NCBI RefSeq assembly: GCF_001305855.1
Contig: NZ_LIXZ01000001.1
Location: forward strand, 62,001-126,000
Source of the DNA: Rossellomorea vietnamensis
GTDB taxonomy: Bacteria; Bacillota; Bacilli; Bacillales; Bacillaceae_B
Direction: 5' to 3'
Length of the DNA stretch: 64,000 nt
How positions within the stretch are numbered: position 1 is the stretch's first letter; every line of letters begins with the position of its first letter. This document shows, one piece after another, positions 26,101-35,445 of this stretch. The notes beneath the pieces are model-generated. The model saw only the letters and a program-made list of their open reading frames with translations. It was not told the origin of the DNA and made no database searches. Made by a program: the position numbers and the translations under genes.

Positions 26101-26562
26101 TTATTTACCAATTTCTAATGACTTCATTAACATTGCTTTATTTGCATTAAATACTGTCACATTTGCTTCATAAGACCGTGTAGCTGAAATGAGGTCAACC
26201 ATTTCCCTCAGGGGATCGACATTCGGCAGGCGTACATACCCATCTTCATTTGCATCGGGATGCTCAGGGTCATAAACCATTTTAAATGGTGTTTCATCGT
26301 CTTCTTCAATCCGTGAAACTTTCACTCCAGTGCCAATTGAGTGGTTGTCTCTTGTGTTCATCGCCTGATTTAAAAAAGAAGAAAACTGATCTTCCTTTGG
26401 AGCCATCACGACGGACTTGCGCTGATAGGGCTGCCACTCACCATTCACCACTTTGCCTCTCGTTGTATCCACATTGGCCATATTGGACGAAATGACGTCC
26501 ATCCTCAATCGCTGGGCCGTTAATGCAGAAGCCGTTGTATTCATACCTGTAAATAATCCCAT
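26101..26562 (-). CDS. flgC: flagellar proximal rod protein FlgC
   Basis: The 153-residue rod protein has the N-terminal flagellar basal-body rod motif (TASALTAQRLRMDVISSNMANVDTT) and the C-terminal YVRLPNVDPLREMVDLISATRSYEANV typical of FlgC. It starts two bases after the flgB stop. FlgB and FlgC together build the proximal rod. Confidence 0.96.
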   Translation of the reverse strand: MGLFTGMNTTASALTAQRLRMDVISSNMANVDTTRGKVVNGEWQPYQRKSVVMAPKEDQFSSFLNQAMNTRDNHSIGTGVKVSRIEEDDETPFKMVYDPEHPDANEDGYVRLPNVDPLREMVDLISATRSYEANVTVFNANKAMLMKSLEIGK

Positions 26563-26564
26563 AC

Positions 26565-26954
26565 TTACTTGCCACCCCTTATAACAGATTGCAGACTGTT
26601 AAACTTTCCATTGATACGGTCTGACAGGGCATTAAAATAAATTTGATTGGTTGCCATCTCCGACATTTCCTGATCCAGATCCACACCATTTCCATTATGA
26701 TTGTACTGAAAAGAGGTTTTCGTCTTTACAGCAGGGTGTTGACTGTCTGATTGAAAGGTAAAATGACGTTGATTCGTTCTTTTCGCTTCCAGTTGTTGAG
26801 TGGACTGATCTAATATCGACTTAAACTCTACTTTTTTCGCTTTATAATTCGGTGTATCGACATTCGCAATATTTTGAGAAATGACTTTCTGATTTAACGA
26901 GGCATAGTTCAGCCCGTTTTCAAGTGTTGAGAAGGTATTGGAAAAAAGTTTCAC
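26565..26954 (-). CDS. flgB: flagellar proximal rod protein FlgB, first gene of fla/che
   Basis: The 129-residue rod protein contains NQKVISQNIANVDTPNYKAKKVEF and the C-terminal EMSEMATNQIYFNALSDRINGKFNSL. GTG 26954 is the likely start, six bases after AGAGGTG. It gives exactly the 129 residues of B. subtilis FlgB, whereas an opening at 26990 would add twelve unconserved residues. This is the first gene of the fla/che operon, about 64 bases from the predicted transcription start of the proximal promoter. Confidence 0.94.
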   Translation of the reverse strand: MKLFSNTFSTLENGLNYASLNQKVISQNIANVDTPNYKAKKVEFKSILDQSTQQLEAKRTNQRHFTFQSDSQHPAVKTKTSFQYNHNGNGVDLDQEMSEMATNQIYFNALSDRINGKFNSLQSVIRGGK

Positions 26955-27024
26955 TTCAGGCACCTCTATCCGTTTTTTGACATGTTTCAACTATTTTTGA
27001 CATATTTATCATACAACAGTATTT

Positions 27025-27053
27025 ATTGTAATGTTTAGCGTGAATAGTGTCTA
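27025..27053 (-). promoter_or_regulatory. sigma-A promoter of the fla/che operon (proximal)
   Basis: On the minus strand TAGACA (27048-27053) and TACAAT (27025-27030) are separated by 17 bases. Each hexamer matches the sigma-A consensus at five of six positions. Transcription would start near 27018 and give a leader of about 64 bases before flgB. Confidence 0.72.
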
Positions 27054-27055
27054 TG

Positions 27056-27070
27056 AATATTCCGTAAATT
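27056..27070. promoter_or_regulatory. CodY-binding box adjoining the fla/che -35 element
   Basis: The 15-mer AATTTACGGAATATT (minus strand) matches the CodY consensus AATTTTCWGAAAATT at 12 of 15 positions. It ends two bases upstream of the -35 hexamer. CodY is known to bind the fla/che promoter region in B. subtilis, and codY is the adjacent gene, so direct nutrient repression of motility is the likely role. Confidence 0.62.
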
Positions 27071-27233
27071 TTAAAGAAAGATGGCGATATTCATCGAATT
27101 CGTGACTTTTAATCCACTTTTAAACCTTATATTTCCATGGATATTTTTACAAATAAAAGTGGTTTTTTTCTCGTTTTGTTACATCAATATTACAAGGAGA
27201 TGGAACAGTAAGAAGCAGGGTACCATACATATC

Positions 27234-27255
27234 CGCAATTGACCTTTCAATTGCG
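27234..27255 (-). other. 9-bp perfect hairpin in the codY-flgB gap
   Basis: The arms CGCAATTGA (27234-27242) and TCAATTGCG (27247-27255) are fully complementary around a four-base loop. It lies between the distal and proximal promoter-like elements, so it would be in the leader of a long transcript. No T-run follows. Confidence 0.55.
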
Positions 27256-27273
27256 AGATATACATAAGAAAAC

Positions 27274-27293
27274 TTCACCTAAGATCAGGTGAA
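27274..27293 (-). terminator. weak terminator or attenuator-like hairpin in the fla/che leader
   Basis: The arms TTCACCT (27274-27280) and AGGTGAA (27287-27293) pair around a six-base loop and are followed on the minus strand by GTTTTCTT. It lies about 65 bases downstream of the predicted start of the distal promoter and upstream of the proximal one. It could stop readthrough from upstream. Confidence 0.4.
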
Positions 27294-27364
27294 TCCTTTT
27301 ACCACTATATTTATCACTCCACTCGGAAGGATGTCGAATTTGGTCGTAACATTGTTGTAACTTT

Positions 27365-27392
27365 ATTGTACTATCAACATACTAGATGACAA
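27365..27392 (-). promoter_or_regulatory. second, distal promoter-like element upstream of flgB
   Basis: On the minus strand TTGTCA (27387-27392) and TACAAT (27365-27370) are spaced by 16 bases, both five of six to the sigma-A consensus. Its transcript would have a leader of about 400 bases containing two hairpins. I looked for a sigma-D promoter (TAAA-N15-GCCGATAA) in the gap and did not find a convincing one. The rest of the 26955-27563 gap shows no gene. Confidence 0.45.
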
Positions 27393-27520
27393 TACGAAAA
27401 GAACAATTGCCGATAGTCCATTCGACTTATTTTCCCTAAACAGTCTGACATTTCACTACAATCAACTCATATAAGTTGAGGAAGCTATCGCATTTTACGC
27501 TTATTGATTTCAATATAAAA

Positions 27521-27558
27521 CAAAAAAAGCTGTTTCCCACTTGGGGAAACAGCTTTTC
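27521..27558 (-). terminator. rho-independent terminator after codY
   Basis: A 12-bp perfect stem AAGCTGTTTCCC/GGGAAACAGCTT with a five-base loop (27527-27555 overall) is followed on the minus strand by a run of T residues. It lies six bases past the codY stop and separates the xerC-clpQ-clpY-codY operon from fla/che. Confidence 0.92.
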
Positions 27559-27563
27559 TTATA

Positions 27564-28343
27564 TTAGTTTGAGCGCAGTTTATCTAATTCAACCAAGAAT
27601 TTATTGTTTAATACTTTGATATAAGTACCTTTCATTCCTAGAGAACGGGATTCAATCACGCCTGCACTTTCAAGTTTACGAAGGGCGTTGACGATAACTG
27701 AACGCGTAATGCCGACTCTATCGGCAATCTTAGAAGCAACCAGAAGTCCTTCATTTCCATTTAGCTCTTCAAAGATGTGTTCAATGGCTTCTAACTCACT
27801 GTATGAAAGGGAGCTGATTGCCATCTGTACGACAGCCTTGCTTCTCGCTTCGACTTCGATTTCTTCTGCTTTTTCACGAAGGATCTCCATCCCTACTACC
27901 GTTGCACCATATTCAGCAAGAATCAGATCATCATCTTCAAAGCTTGCTTCAAGTCTTGCAAGGATCAATGTTCCTAATCTTTCCCCTCCACCGATGATAG
28001 GGACGATGGTCGTTAAACCATTTTTGAAGAACTCTCTATTTTCAACAGGGAAAGCGGTATATTCGCTATTCACATCAAGGTTGGGAGACGTTTCTTGTAC
28101 ATTGAATAAATTTTGAGTATATTCCTCAGGGAATTGACGGTCAGCAAGCATTTGCTTCATCCGCTCATTTTCGATTTGTTGATTGATGGCATAGCCAAGA
28201 AGTTTCCCACGACGGCTGACCACAAACACATTCGCCTCAATCACCTGACTTAACGTTTCTGACATTTCTTTGAAGTTCACCGGTTTCCCAGCTGCTTTTT
28301 GCAGCATGGCATTGATTGTTCTTGTTTTACCTAATAAATTCAT
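27564..28343 (-). CDS. codY: GTP and branched-chain amino acid responsive repressor CodY
   Basis: CodY is the global nutritional regulator of Firmicutes, binding DNA when isoleucine/valine and GTP are plentiful. The 259-residue protein has the N-terminal GAF ligand domain ([15 protein letters not shown] onward). Its C-terminal winged helix-turn-helix contains [20 protein letters not shown]. Length equals that of B. subtilis CodY. It closes the xerC-clpQ-clpY-codY operon and is followed by a strong terminator. A predicted CodY site on the neighbouring fla/che promoter links it to motility. Confidence 0.98.
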   Translation of the reverse strand: MNLLGKTRTINAMLQKAAGKPVNFKEMSETLSQVIEANVFVVSRRGKLLGYAINQQIENERMKQMLADRQFPEEYTQNLFNVQETSPNLDVNSEYTAFPVENREFFKNGLTTIVPIIGGGERLGTLILARLEASFEDDDLILAEYGATVVGMEILREKAEEIEVEARSKAVVQMAISSLSYSELEAIEHIFEELNGNEGLLVASKIADRVGITRSVIVNALRKLESAGVIESRSLGMKGTYIKVLNNKFLVELDKLRSN

Positions 28344-28439
28344 TACGTTTCCTCCTACTACAACTAAAGTGTATCTATTATTTAATTTTATATGATCCTT
28401 AATCCATCTACCTATACCCTATAAAGGATAAGCGAAAAC

Positions 28440-29852
28440 TTAAAGGATGAACTGACTCAGATCTTTATCTTTTGAAATGGCGCCAAGTTTATCGTCCACA
28501 TATTGCGGTGTGATCTTTACCGTATCCAGGGTGATATCTGGCGCTTCAAAGGATAGGTCTTCAAGTAGTTTTTCCATGATCGTATGAAGTCTTCTGGCCC
28601 CGATATTATCGGTGTTTTGATTTACATCATAAGCGATTTCAGCGAGTCTACGAATAGCATCGTCAGAAAATTCAATTTGTATACCTTCTGTTTCCATTAA
28701 AGCGATATATTGTTTAATGATGGCATTATCCGGTTCAACCAGGATCCGCACGAAGTCGTCTGTAGACAACTTCTGAAGTTCTACCCTGATTGGGAAACGG
28801 CCCTGCAATTCAGGGATAAGATCCGAAGGTTTACTCATGTGGAAGGCACCCGCTGCTATGAATAGGACATGATCCGTCTTCACTGAACCATATTTCGTAA
28901 CAATGGTCGATCCTTCTACCACAGGAAGGATGTCCCGTTGAACGCCTTCCCTGGATACATCAGCAGAAGACTGGCCTGAACTTTTGCTTGCAATTTTATC
29001 GATTTCATCAATGAAGATGATCCCGGATTGCTCTGCACGGATGATTGCCTCCTGGGTTACTTCATCCATGTCAATCAGCTTTTGAGCTTCCTCATTGGTC
29101 AGCACCACTCTTGCTTCCTTCACCTTCAATTTACGCTTTTTCTTTTTCTTCGGCATGAAATTACTTAGGGCATCCTGCATATTCATCCCCATTTGTTCCA
29201 TTCCTGAACCTTGAAGCATATCAAACATGGATGCTTGCTGCTCCTCGACTTCAATCGTGATGAATTCCTCTTCCAATTCACCATTTTCAAGTCTTTTTTC
29301 CACTCTTCTTCTTTGCTCCTGGAGTGAAATCTCTTCCTGCTTTTCTTCCTCTTCTTCAGATGTACCTTGTGCCCCGTTGCCACCGAAGATCATTTCAAAT
29401 GGGTTTTTATAAGAAGAGGATTTCTTTTTGGACGGCACCACAAGCTCTACCAGGCGGCGACTTGCATTTTCAGCTGCTCTTTCCCGGACGCCGACCATTT
29501 TCTCCTCTTTCACCAGGCGTACGGATGTCTCAACCAGATCTCTGACCATCGATTCAACATCACGTCCAACGTAACCCACTTCCGTAAACTTGGTAGCCTC
29601 CACTTTCACAAAAGGAGCACGGACCAATTTTGCGATCCTTCTGGCTATTTCCGTTTTACCGACACCGGTGGGACCCATCATCAGGATATTCTTTGGAATC
29701 ACTTCATCTTTCAATACATCGGACAGAAGGCTACGTCTATAACGATTTCTCAGCGCTACGGCAACCGCTCTCTTGGCATCCTTCTGGCCTACAATATATT
29801 GATCCAATCGTTCAACAATCTGCCTCGGGGTTAAGTGATCAGTACTCTTCAT
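28440..29852 (-). CDS. clpY: ATPase subunit ClpY (HslU) of the ClpYQ protease
   Basis: This AAA+ unfoldase feeds substrates to ClpQ. The 470-residue protein has [17 protein letters not shown] at the N-terminus, Walker [10 protein letters not shown], Walker [11 protein letters not shown], an acidic and Lys-rich intermediate domain (about residues 140-240), the sensor region [16 protein letters not shown] and the C-terminal DLSQFIL that docks into ClpQ. ATG 29852 follows AAGGAG at 11 bases. The GTG at 29864 abuts the ribosome site and is disfavoured. Confidence 0.96.
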   Translation of the reverse strand: MKSTDHLTPRQIVERLDQYIVGQKDAKRAVAVALRNRYRRSLLSDVLKDEVIPKNILMMGPTGVGKTEIARRIAKLVRAPFVKVEATKFTEVGYVGRDVESMVRDLVETSVRLVKEEKMVGVRERAAENASRRLVELVVPSKKKSSSYKNPFEMIFGGNGAQGTSEEEEEKQEEISLQEQRRRVEKRLENGELEEEFITIEVEEQQASMFDMLQGSGMEQMGMNMQDALSNFMPKKKKKRKLKVKEARVVLTNEEAQKLIDMDEVTQEAIIRAEQSGIIFIDEIDKIASKSSGQSSADVSREGVQRDILPVVEGSTIVTKYGSVKTDHVLFIAAGAFHMSKPSDLIPELQGRFPIRVELQKLSTDDFVRILVEPDNAIIKQYIALMETEGIQIEFSDDAIRRLAEIAYDVNQNTDNIGARRLHTIMEKLLEDLSFEAPDITLDTVKITPQYVDDKLGAISKDKDLSQFIL

Positions 29853-29918
29853 CAAATGGCACACTCCTTACTTTCCTATAGTGTGAGAGAATATCAATTC
29901 TTATCTGTACTTCCTGGT

Positions 29919-30461
29919 TTAAAGCTCTTCAACGATAATTTGGTTATTCGTATATACACATATATCGGCAGCGATTTGAAGGGAAGAACGAGCAATTTCC
30001 TTAGCAGTCAAGTGGTCTCCGGCATACTGCTTCAATGCCCTCCCGGCAGATAACGCGTAATTCCCACCTGAACCTATGGCCAGGATCCCATCATCCGGTT
30101 CAATCACTTCACCTGTACCTGAAATTAACAGAAGGTGGCTTTCATCCATGACAATCAACATCGCTTCAAGCTTTCTAAGGACTTTATCGCTCCTCCATTG
30201 TTTCGCGAGCTCGACTGCTGCTCTTGGAAGATTTCCGTTAAACTCCTGAAGCTTCCCTTCAAACATTTCAGACAACGTAAACGCATCAGCAACAGATCCC
30301 GCGAATCCGGCCAATACTTTTCCATTAAAAAGTTTTCGTACTTTTTTTGCCGTATGCTTCATGACTACTGAATTACCGAATGTTACCTGCCCGTCACCGG
30401 ACATCGCACACTTGCCATTATGCTGTACGGCAAATATAGTGGTTGCGTGGAATTGTTCCAT
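29919..30461 (-). CDS. clpQ: proteolytic subunit ClpQ (HslV)
   Basis: ClpQ is a dodecameric N-terminal-nucleophile peptidase related to proteasome beta subunits. The 180-residue protein reads [29 protein letters not shown], split here as the first residues [12 protein letters not shown] and then the conserved GDGQVTFG, followed by [12 protein letters not shown] and [20 protein letters not shown]. subtilis ClpQ (CodW) is reported to use an N-terminal serine right after Met. Here residue 2 is Glu, so the nucleophile is more likely a Thr in HATT after a short propeptide. It lies 66 bases upstream of clpY. Confidence 0.95.
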   Translation of the reverse strand: MEQFHATTIFAVQHNGKCAMSGDGQVTFGNSVVMKHTAKKVRKLFNGKVLAGFAGSVADAFTLSEMFEGKLQEFNGNLPRAAVELAKQWRSDKVLRKLEAMLIVMDESHLLLISGTGEVIEPDDGILAIGSGGNYALSAGRALKQYAGDHLTAKEIARSSLQIAADICVYTNNQIIVEEL

Positions 30462-30481
30462 TTCCTAAACCTCCAACTCTT

Positions 30482-31381
30482 CTAAGCACGTGGGTGATGT
30501 GCTAAATACGTTTTTCGTAACTGATCTTTGGATACATGGGTATACAGCTGGGTCGATGAAAGCTGTGCGTGTCCAAGAAGTTCCTGAACCGTCCTTAAAT
30601 CGGCGCCATTATTCAACAAATGAGTTGCAAACGTGTGACGCAGCATATGGGGATGTATCTTCCCAGTCAAAGATGCTTTCTCGATAATTTTATTTAAAAT
30701 GAGACGAATGCCTCTTTGGGTCAATGCTCCACCACGATGGTTGACCAGCAATTGAGTATGGGACGCATCCTTCGCAAGCTTCGGCCGTGAATGTAATATG
30801 TATTGTTCTAAGGCATCATGTGCAAAGCTTCCAAACGGGACATACCTCTCTTTTTTCCCTTTTCCTTTTACCAGTAGAGTAGACATCCCAAGGTCCACGT
30901 CACCCAACTTGATATTCGTACACTCACTTACACGGATTCCCGTCGCATATAGAAGTTCGAATATGGCCAGGTTACGAATTTCCAAAGGGGTGTCCCCATC
31001 ACAAGCATCCAGCAGAGCCTGTATTTCCTCCTCATAAAAAAAGGCAGGCAATCGCTGTTCTTTTTTCGGAAGATTAACAAACGAAAAGGGGTTATCGAGC
31101 AGTTGTTTTTCTCGATTTAAGTAACGGTAAAAGCTTCTTATGCTCGAAACCTTCCTTGAGACGGAAGACCTCTTTAAACCTTGATCATGCAGCTTAGTTA
31201 AAAAGAGTCTTGCATCAGAATACTCCACATCTTTTAATGAACGTAAACCTTGTTCTTTCATAAATACGTAAAACTCTTCAATATCATGACGATATTGTTC
31301 AAATGTATGAACAGAATAATGTTTTTCTATTTGTAAATATTCAGTAAAGGAATGTAATTGTTCATCTAATTGCTTATTCAT
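30482..31381 (-). CDS. xerC: tyrosine recombinase XerC (CodV)
   Basis: XerC resolves chromosome dimers at dif with XerD. The 299-residue protein has an N-terminal SAM-like core-binding domain. The catalytic domain shows the five typical elements: Arg in YATGIRVSEC, Lys in VKGKGKKERYVPFG, His-x-x-Arg in HPHMLRHTFATHLL, the second His in ELLGHA and nucleophile Tyr in STQLYTHVS. The start was moved to ATG 31381, which has GTGAGGTG six bases upstream. The opening at 31417 lacks such a site. Confidence 0.96.
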   Translation of the reverse strand: MNKQLDEQLHSFTEYLQIEKHYSVHTFEQYRHDIEEFYVFMKEQGLRSLKDVEYSDARLFLTKLHDQGLKRSSVSRKVSSIRSFYRYLNREKQLLDNPFSFVNLPKKEQRLPAFFYEEEIQALLDACDGDTPLEIRNLAIFELLYATGIRVSECTNIKLGDVDLGMSTLLVKGKGKKERYVPFGSFAHDALEQYILHSRPKLAKDASHTQLLVNHRGGALTQRGIRLILNKIIEKASLTGKIHPHMLRHTFATHLLNNGADLRTVQELLGHAQLSSTQLYTHVSKDQLRKTYLAHHPRA

Positions 31382-31442
31382 GTTTAACACCTCACAAGGG
31401 CTACTAAATAGTAACACAACCGGGGGGTCCTTGCAATGAATT

Positions 31443-32741
31443 TTACACTTTTTTCACAAAGTTCTGAATTGTTTCCAAGGCCCGGCTTGCATGTTCCTCA
31501 TTGCGTTCTTTCTTCCCTTTTACCTTTTTGGGTAATTCCGGGAAAAGACCGAAATTGGCATTCATCGGCTGAAAGTTATGTTTATTCGCTGTGGTGATAT
31601 ATCTTGCCATACTTCCCATGGCCGTCTCATATGGAAACACAACCGGCTCTTCTTCTACTGCAAGTCTGGCTGCATTGATTCCTGCAATCAATCCGCTTGC
31701 AGCAGATTCCACATATCCTTCCACACCTGTCATTTGACCCGCAAAAAACAGGTTTTCATGATCCTTTAATTGATACGTATCTTTCAGGACATTAGGTGAG
31801 TTGATGAAGGTATTCCTGTGCATGACACCGTACCGGACAATATCGGCATTCTGGAGTCCAGGGATCAATTGAAGAACCTCTTTCTGCGGCCCCCACTTTA
31901 AATGGGTTTGGAATCCGACAATATTATAAAGGGTCCCCGCGGCATCATCCTGCCTTAACTGGACTACGGCATAAGGACGTTTACCTGTTTTAGGGTCTTC
32001 AAGTCCGACTGGCTTAAGGGGGCCGAATAACATCGTCTTCTTCCCTCGTGACGCCATCACCTCAATTGGCATGCATCCTTCAAAGAAAACTTCTTTCTCA
32101 AATTCTTTCAACGGAACCGTCTCCGCGGAAATAAGGGCTTCATAGAATCGATTGAACTCACTCTCGGTCATCGGGCAATTTAAGTATGCCGCTTCCCCTT
32201 TGTCATATCGGGACTTTAAATATACTTTGTCCATATCGATGGAATCCTTTTCTATGATCGGGGCAGCCGCGTCATAGAAGTATAAGTGCTCTTCCCCTGT
32301 CAGCCGTTTAATTTGCTTCGAAAGACCTTCACTCGTCAGGGGCCCGGTAGCAACAATGGTGATCCCCTCCGGTAAATCCGTTACTTCTTCATTAAAGACG
32401 GTAACATTCGGGTGGTTTTTCACTTTATCTGTGACAAGTGCTGCAAATTCGTGGCGATCGACTGCGAGAGCGCCTCCAGCAGGCACAGAGCAGGCATCCG
32501 CCGCTGACATGATGACTGAATCCAAACGTCTCATTTCTTCTTTTAATACTCCGACTGCATTCGTAAGTGTATTCGCTCTAAGTGAATTACTGCACACCAG
32601 CTCTGCAAATTTATCTGTATGGTGGGCAGGGGTTTTAATGATGGGTCTCATTTCAAAAAGGTTTACCTTTATTCCCCTTTTGGCAATCTGCCAAGCCGCT
32701 TCACTTCCTGCTAGCCCTGCTCCAATAACGTTTACTGACAT
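31443..32741 (-). CDS. trmFO: folate/FAD-dependent tRNA (m5U54) methyltransferase TrmFO (Gid)
   Basis: TrmFO makes ribothymidine at position 54 of the tRNA T-loop using methylene-tetrahydrofolate and FADH2. The 432-residue protein opens with the FAD motif [13 protein letters not shown]. It has the conserved Cys50 in [11 protein letters not shown], the second Cys in [15 protein letters not shown], and the C-terminal [21 protein letters not shown]. It sits between topA and xerC, as in B. subtilis. GGAGG precedes the start. Confidence 0.97.
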   Translation of the reverse strand: MSVNVIGAGLAGSEAAWQIAKRGIKVNLFEMRPIIKTPAHHTDKFAELVCSNSLRANTLTNAVGVLKEEMRRLDSVIMSAADACSVPAGGALAVDRHEFAALVTDKVKNHPNVTVFNEEVTDLPEGITIVATGPLTSEGLSKQIKRLTGEEHLYFYDAAAPIIEKDSIDMDKVYLKSRYDKGEAAYLNCPMTESEFNRFYEALISAETVPLKEFEKEVFFEGCMPIEVMASRGKKTMLFGPLKPVGLEDPKTGKRPYAVVQLRQDDAAGTLYNIVGFQTHLKWGPQKEVLQLIPGLQNADIVRYGVMHRNTFINSPNVLKDTYQLKDHENLFFAGQMTGVEGYVESAASGLIAGINAARLAVEEEPVVFPYETAMGSMARYITTANKHNFQPMNANFGLFPELPKKVKGKKERNEEHASRALETIQNFVKKV

Positions 32742-33068
32742 CTGTCTTTAAACCTCCTACATTCCGAACGCTTTATCCAATTTGCATTGTACACCAAGGG
32801 ACAATGATAAGAAAGATAATTGTATATTGAAAATATGTATCGTATGTTACAAAGATTATGAGAAAATACAAAAGGGCTGACCCACTAGGTAATAGAGAAA
32901 TCACCTGTTGGGACAGTCCCTCGTTCCATTGTATTCGTTCATTGTTCAACAATCAATCGTTTTTTATTGCCATTATGCATAATGATCGGTTGTTAAGGGC
33001 TTTAAAGAGTAGTCCCAGACAATACATCATAATAGCGGTAACAGGGGACCGGCACTCTCATCCCCCTA
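32742..33068. other. 327-bp gap between topA and trmFO
   Basis: No gene is visible. The gap holds the GGGCTGACCCA palindrome (32874-32920), a 12-bp perfect palindrome ATTATGCATAAT near 32971, and a TACAAT hexamer near 32785 that could be a trmFO -10 element, although no good -35 sits at the right distance. No clear rho-independent terminator follows topA. Confidence 0.5.
32874..32920. repeat. GGGCTGACCCA/TGGGACAGTCCC palindrome between topA and trmFO
   Basis: The arms GGGCTGACCCActaGGT and ACCtgttGGGACAGTCCC (written as short segments) pair imperfectly over about 17 bases around an AT-rich loop. It is a member of the dispersed GGGGAC/GTCCCC family in this window. It has no T-run on the minus strand. 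Confidence 0.55.
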
Positions 33069-35144
33069 CTATTTCTGAGGTTCTTCTTTATAATCACAGT
33101 TCGTACATTGGATTTGATTACCCTTTTTAAGCTTCTTCTCCACGAGCAACTCAGAACATTTCGGACATTTCCGTTCAATCGGTTTATCCCATGATAAGAA
33201 ATCACACTCAGGGTACTGGTCACATCCGTAGAAAATACGCTTCTTCTTGCTTTTACGCTCAATGATATTCCCTTTTTCACATTTAGGGCATTTCACACCG
33301 ATCTCTTTCACGATCGGCTTGGTATTACGACAATCCGGGAAGTTGCTGCAGGCCATGAACTTACCGTATCGTCCCATCTTGAATACCATTGCGTGACCGC
33401 ATTCTTCACAGTCTTCACCGGCAGGTTCATCCCGGATTTCAATTTTCTCCATTTCATTTTCCGCTTTTTCGAGATGTTTTTCAAAATCTTGATAAAAGCG
33501 GTCAATGATTCTTTCCCACTTCACATTTCCATCCTCGATGTCATCCAGGCTCCGCTCCATGTTCGCTGTGAACTCGACATCGATGATATCCGGGAAGAAT
33601 TCTCTCACTAACTCTAACACGATTTCTCCAAGCTCCGTCGGGATAAATCGCTTGTTATCCAGAGTAACGTAACCTCTCCTTTGAATCGTATCAAGGGTCG
33701 GAGCATAGGTGGACGGTCTCCCGATACCGAGTTCTTCCAGTGTTTTCACGAGTCTTGCCTCGGTATATCTTGGCGGCGGCTGGGTGAAATGCTGATTCGG
33801 GTCAATGTTTTCACTTTTCACTTTATCTTTTTCTTCCAATGCAGGAAGGAAATTGTCTTTTTCTTCTTTCTGATCATCCAACCCCTCAACATATACCTTC
33901 ATGAAGCCGGGGAATTTAACTTTTGAACCAGAAGCTCTAAACATGACGGAGCCGTTTACAAGATCCACGCTCATCGTGTCCATGATCGCAGGCGCCATCT
34001 CACTTGCTACGAAACGTTCCCAGATCAATTTATAAAGGCGATATTGGTCTCTTGAAAGGAACTGTTTAACCGAAGACGGATCCCTTAAGGTACTGGTCGG
34101 CCGAACAGCTTCATGGGCATCCTGGGCTTTTTGTTGTTTTTTCTCTTTACGCTCAGATTGCTTGATAAAATCCTGACCATATTTACTCACGATGTATTCA
34201 TTGGCTTCTTTTTGAGCTACTTCAGAAATCCGGGTGGAGTCCGTTCTCATGTATGTGATAAATCCGACGGTTCCTTGTTTTCCCATTTCGATTCCTTCGT
34301 ATAATTGCTGTGCAAGCATCATCGTCTTCTTTGCCCGGAAGTTTAATTTACGGGCTGCTTCCTGTTGAAGGGATGAAGTGGTAAACGGAGGTGCGGGATT
34401 TCTCTTTCTTTCCTTCTTAGTGACTTTATTCACTTCGAAAGACTTCCCTTTTACCTTACCAAGAACCTCTTTCACTTCTTCTTCCGTCTTCAATTCCACC
34501 TTTTTACCGTCAATACCATAAAAAGATGCCTGGAATGTATCATTGCCTTTGGTGAATTCTGCTTCAATGGACCAATACTCTTCAGGAGTGAAGGCTTTGA
34601 TTTCATTTTCCCTGTCAATGATCAGCCGGACTGCAACGGATTGGACCCGTCCTGCACTTAGTCCCTTTTTCACTTTTTTCCATAATAATGGGCTGATGTT
34701 GTATCCAACTAACCTGTCTAAAATTCTTCGTGCCTGCTGAGCATCAACCAGGTCCATATTGATTGCACGGGGATGTTTGAATGATTCTTTGATCGCATCC
34801 TTTGTGATTTCGTTGAATACGACCCGACATTCCGAAGTGGTGTCCATATCGAGGCTATGTGCCAAGTGCCACGCGATCGCTTCCCCTTCTCTGTCGGGGT
34901 CGGCTGCAAGAAAGATTCTTTTCACTTTTTTCGCAGCGGTTTTTAATTCTTTTAATACAGGGCCTTTGCCACGTATAGTGATATACTTTGGTTCGAATTC
35001 ATTCTCGACATCCACGCCCATCTGACTTTTTGGCAAGTCCCTGACGTGGCCCATCGATGCCCTGACCTTATATTTTTTTCCTAAATAACGTTCAATCGTT
35101 TTCGCCTTAGCCGGCGATTCCACTATTACTAAATAATCTGCCAT
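33069..35144 (-). CDS. topA: DNA topoisomerase I
   Basis: This type IA enzyme relaxes negative supercoils. The 691-residue protein starts [22 protein letters not shown] (TOPRIM domain), with the acidic [13 protein letters not shown] metal site. The active-site Tyr is in [15 protein letters not shown]. Three C-terminal zinc ribbons are seen as CxxC pairs (CEECGHAM...[15 protein letters not shown]...[15 protein letters not shown]...CTNCDY). ATG 35144 follows AAGGAGG at eight bases and gives the same length as B. subtilis TopA. Confidence 0.97.
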   Translation of the reverse strand: MADYLVIVESPAKAKTIERYLGKKYKVRASMGHVRDLPKSQMGVDVENEFEPKYITIRGKGPVLKELKTAAKKVKRIFLAADPDREGEAIAWHLAHSLDMDTTSECRVVFNEITKDAIKESFKHPRAINMDLVDAQQARRILDRLVGYNISPLLWKKVKKGLSAGRVQSVAVRLIIDRENEIKAFTPEEYWSIEAEFTKGNDTFQASFYGIDGKKVELKTEEEVKEVLGKVKGKSFEVNKVTKKERKRNPAPPFTTSSLQQEAARKLNFRAKKTMMLAQQLYEGIEMGKQGTVGFITYMRTDSTRISEVAQKEANEYIVSKYGQDFIKQSERKEKKQQKAQDAHEAVRPTSTLRDPSSVKQFLSRDQYRLYKLIWERFVASEMAPAIMDTMSVDLVNGSVMFRASGSKVKFPGFMKVYVEGLDDQKEEKDNFLPALEEKDKVKSENIDPNQHFTQPPPRYTEARLVKTLEELGIGRPSTYAPTLDTIQRRGYVTLDNKRFIPTELGEIVLELVREFFPDIIDVEFTANMERSLDDIEDGNVKWERIIDRFYQDFEKHLEKAENEMEKIEIRDEPAGEDCEECGHAMVFKMGRYGKFMACSNFPDCRNTKPIVKEIGVKCPKCEKGNIIERKSKKKRIFYGCDQYPECDFLSWDKPIERKCPKCSELLVEKKLKKGNQIQCTNCDYKEEPQK

Positions 35145-35445
35145 CCAATAAGCCTCCTTAAAGAGGAAAATAATCACTGTTTTATAGCACCTTGGAATGT
35201 TTTTTTAACAAGCACAAACGGAAACGTTTACACTTACATTCACATAGGTGTAAGAATCTTTTCAGTGTAGAGAAGTACTGCTCTTATCTATTTATTTCTC
35301 ATATATACAGTTTTTGATACCTGTTGCAAAATGTATAACAGTTTCACCATAAATGCAACCATTTTGTATGAAATACATTTGATATTCACCGTTTTATGTT
35401 CACAAAATCCCTTTATTAATAGATTTTACATCATATTTTTGAAGT
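35145..35445. other. 301-bp gap between dprA and topA, with a cre-like site
   Basis: The AT-rich gap has no gene. A TGTAAACGTTTCC core (minus strand, 35220-35232) resembles a CcpA catabolite-responsive element, with mismatches in the outer positions. A TATAAA hexamer with TTGTTA 19 bases upstream could be the topA promoter, but the spacing is long. No strong terminator follows dprA. Confidence 0.35.

Noticed and set aside
27071..27520. Sigma-D promoter for fla/che
   Set aside because: GCCGATA occurs at 27411-27417 but on the plus strand and without TAAA at the right distance. No minus-strand match was convincing.
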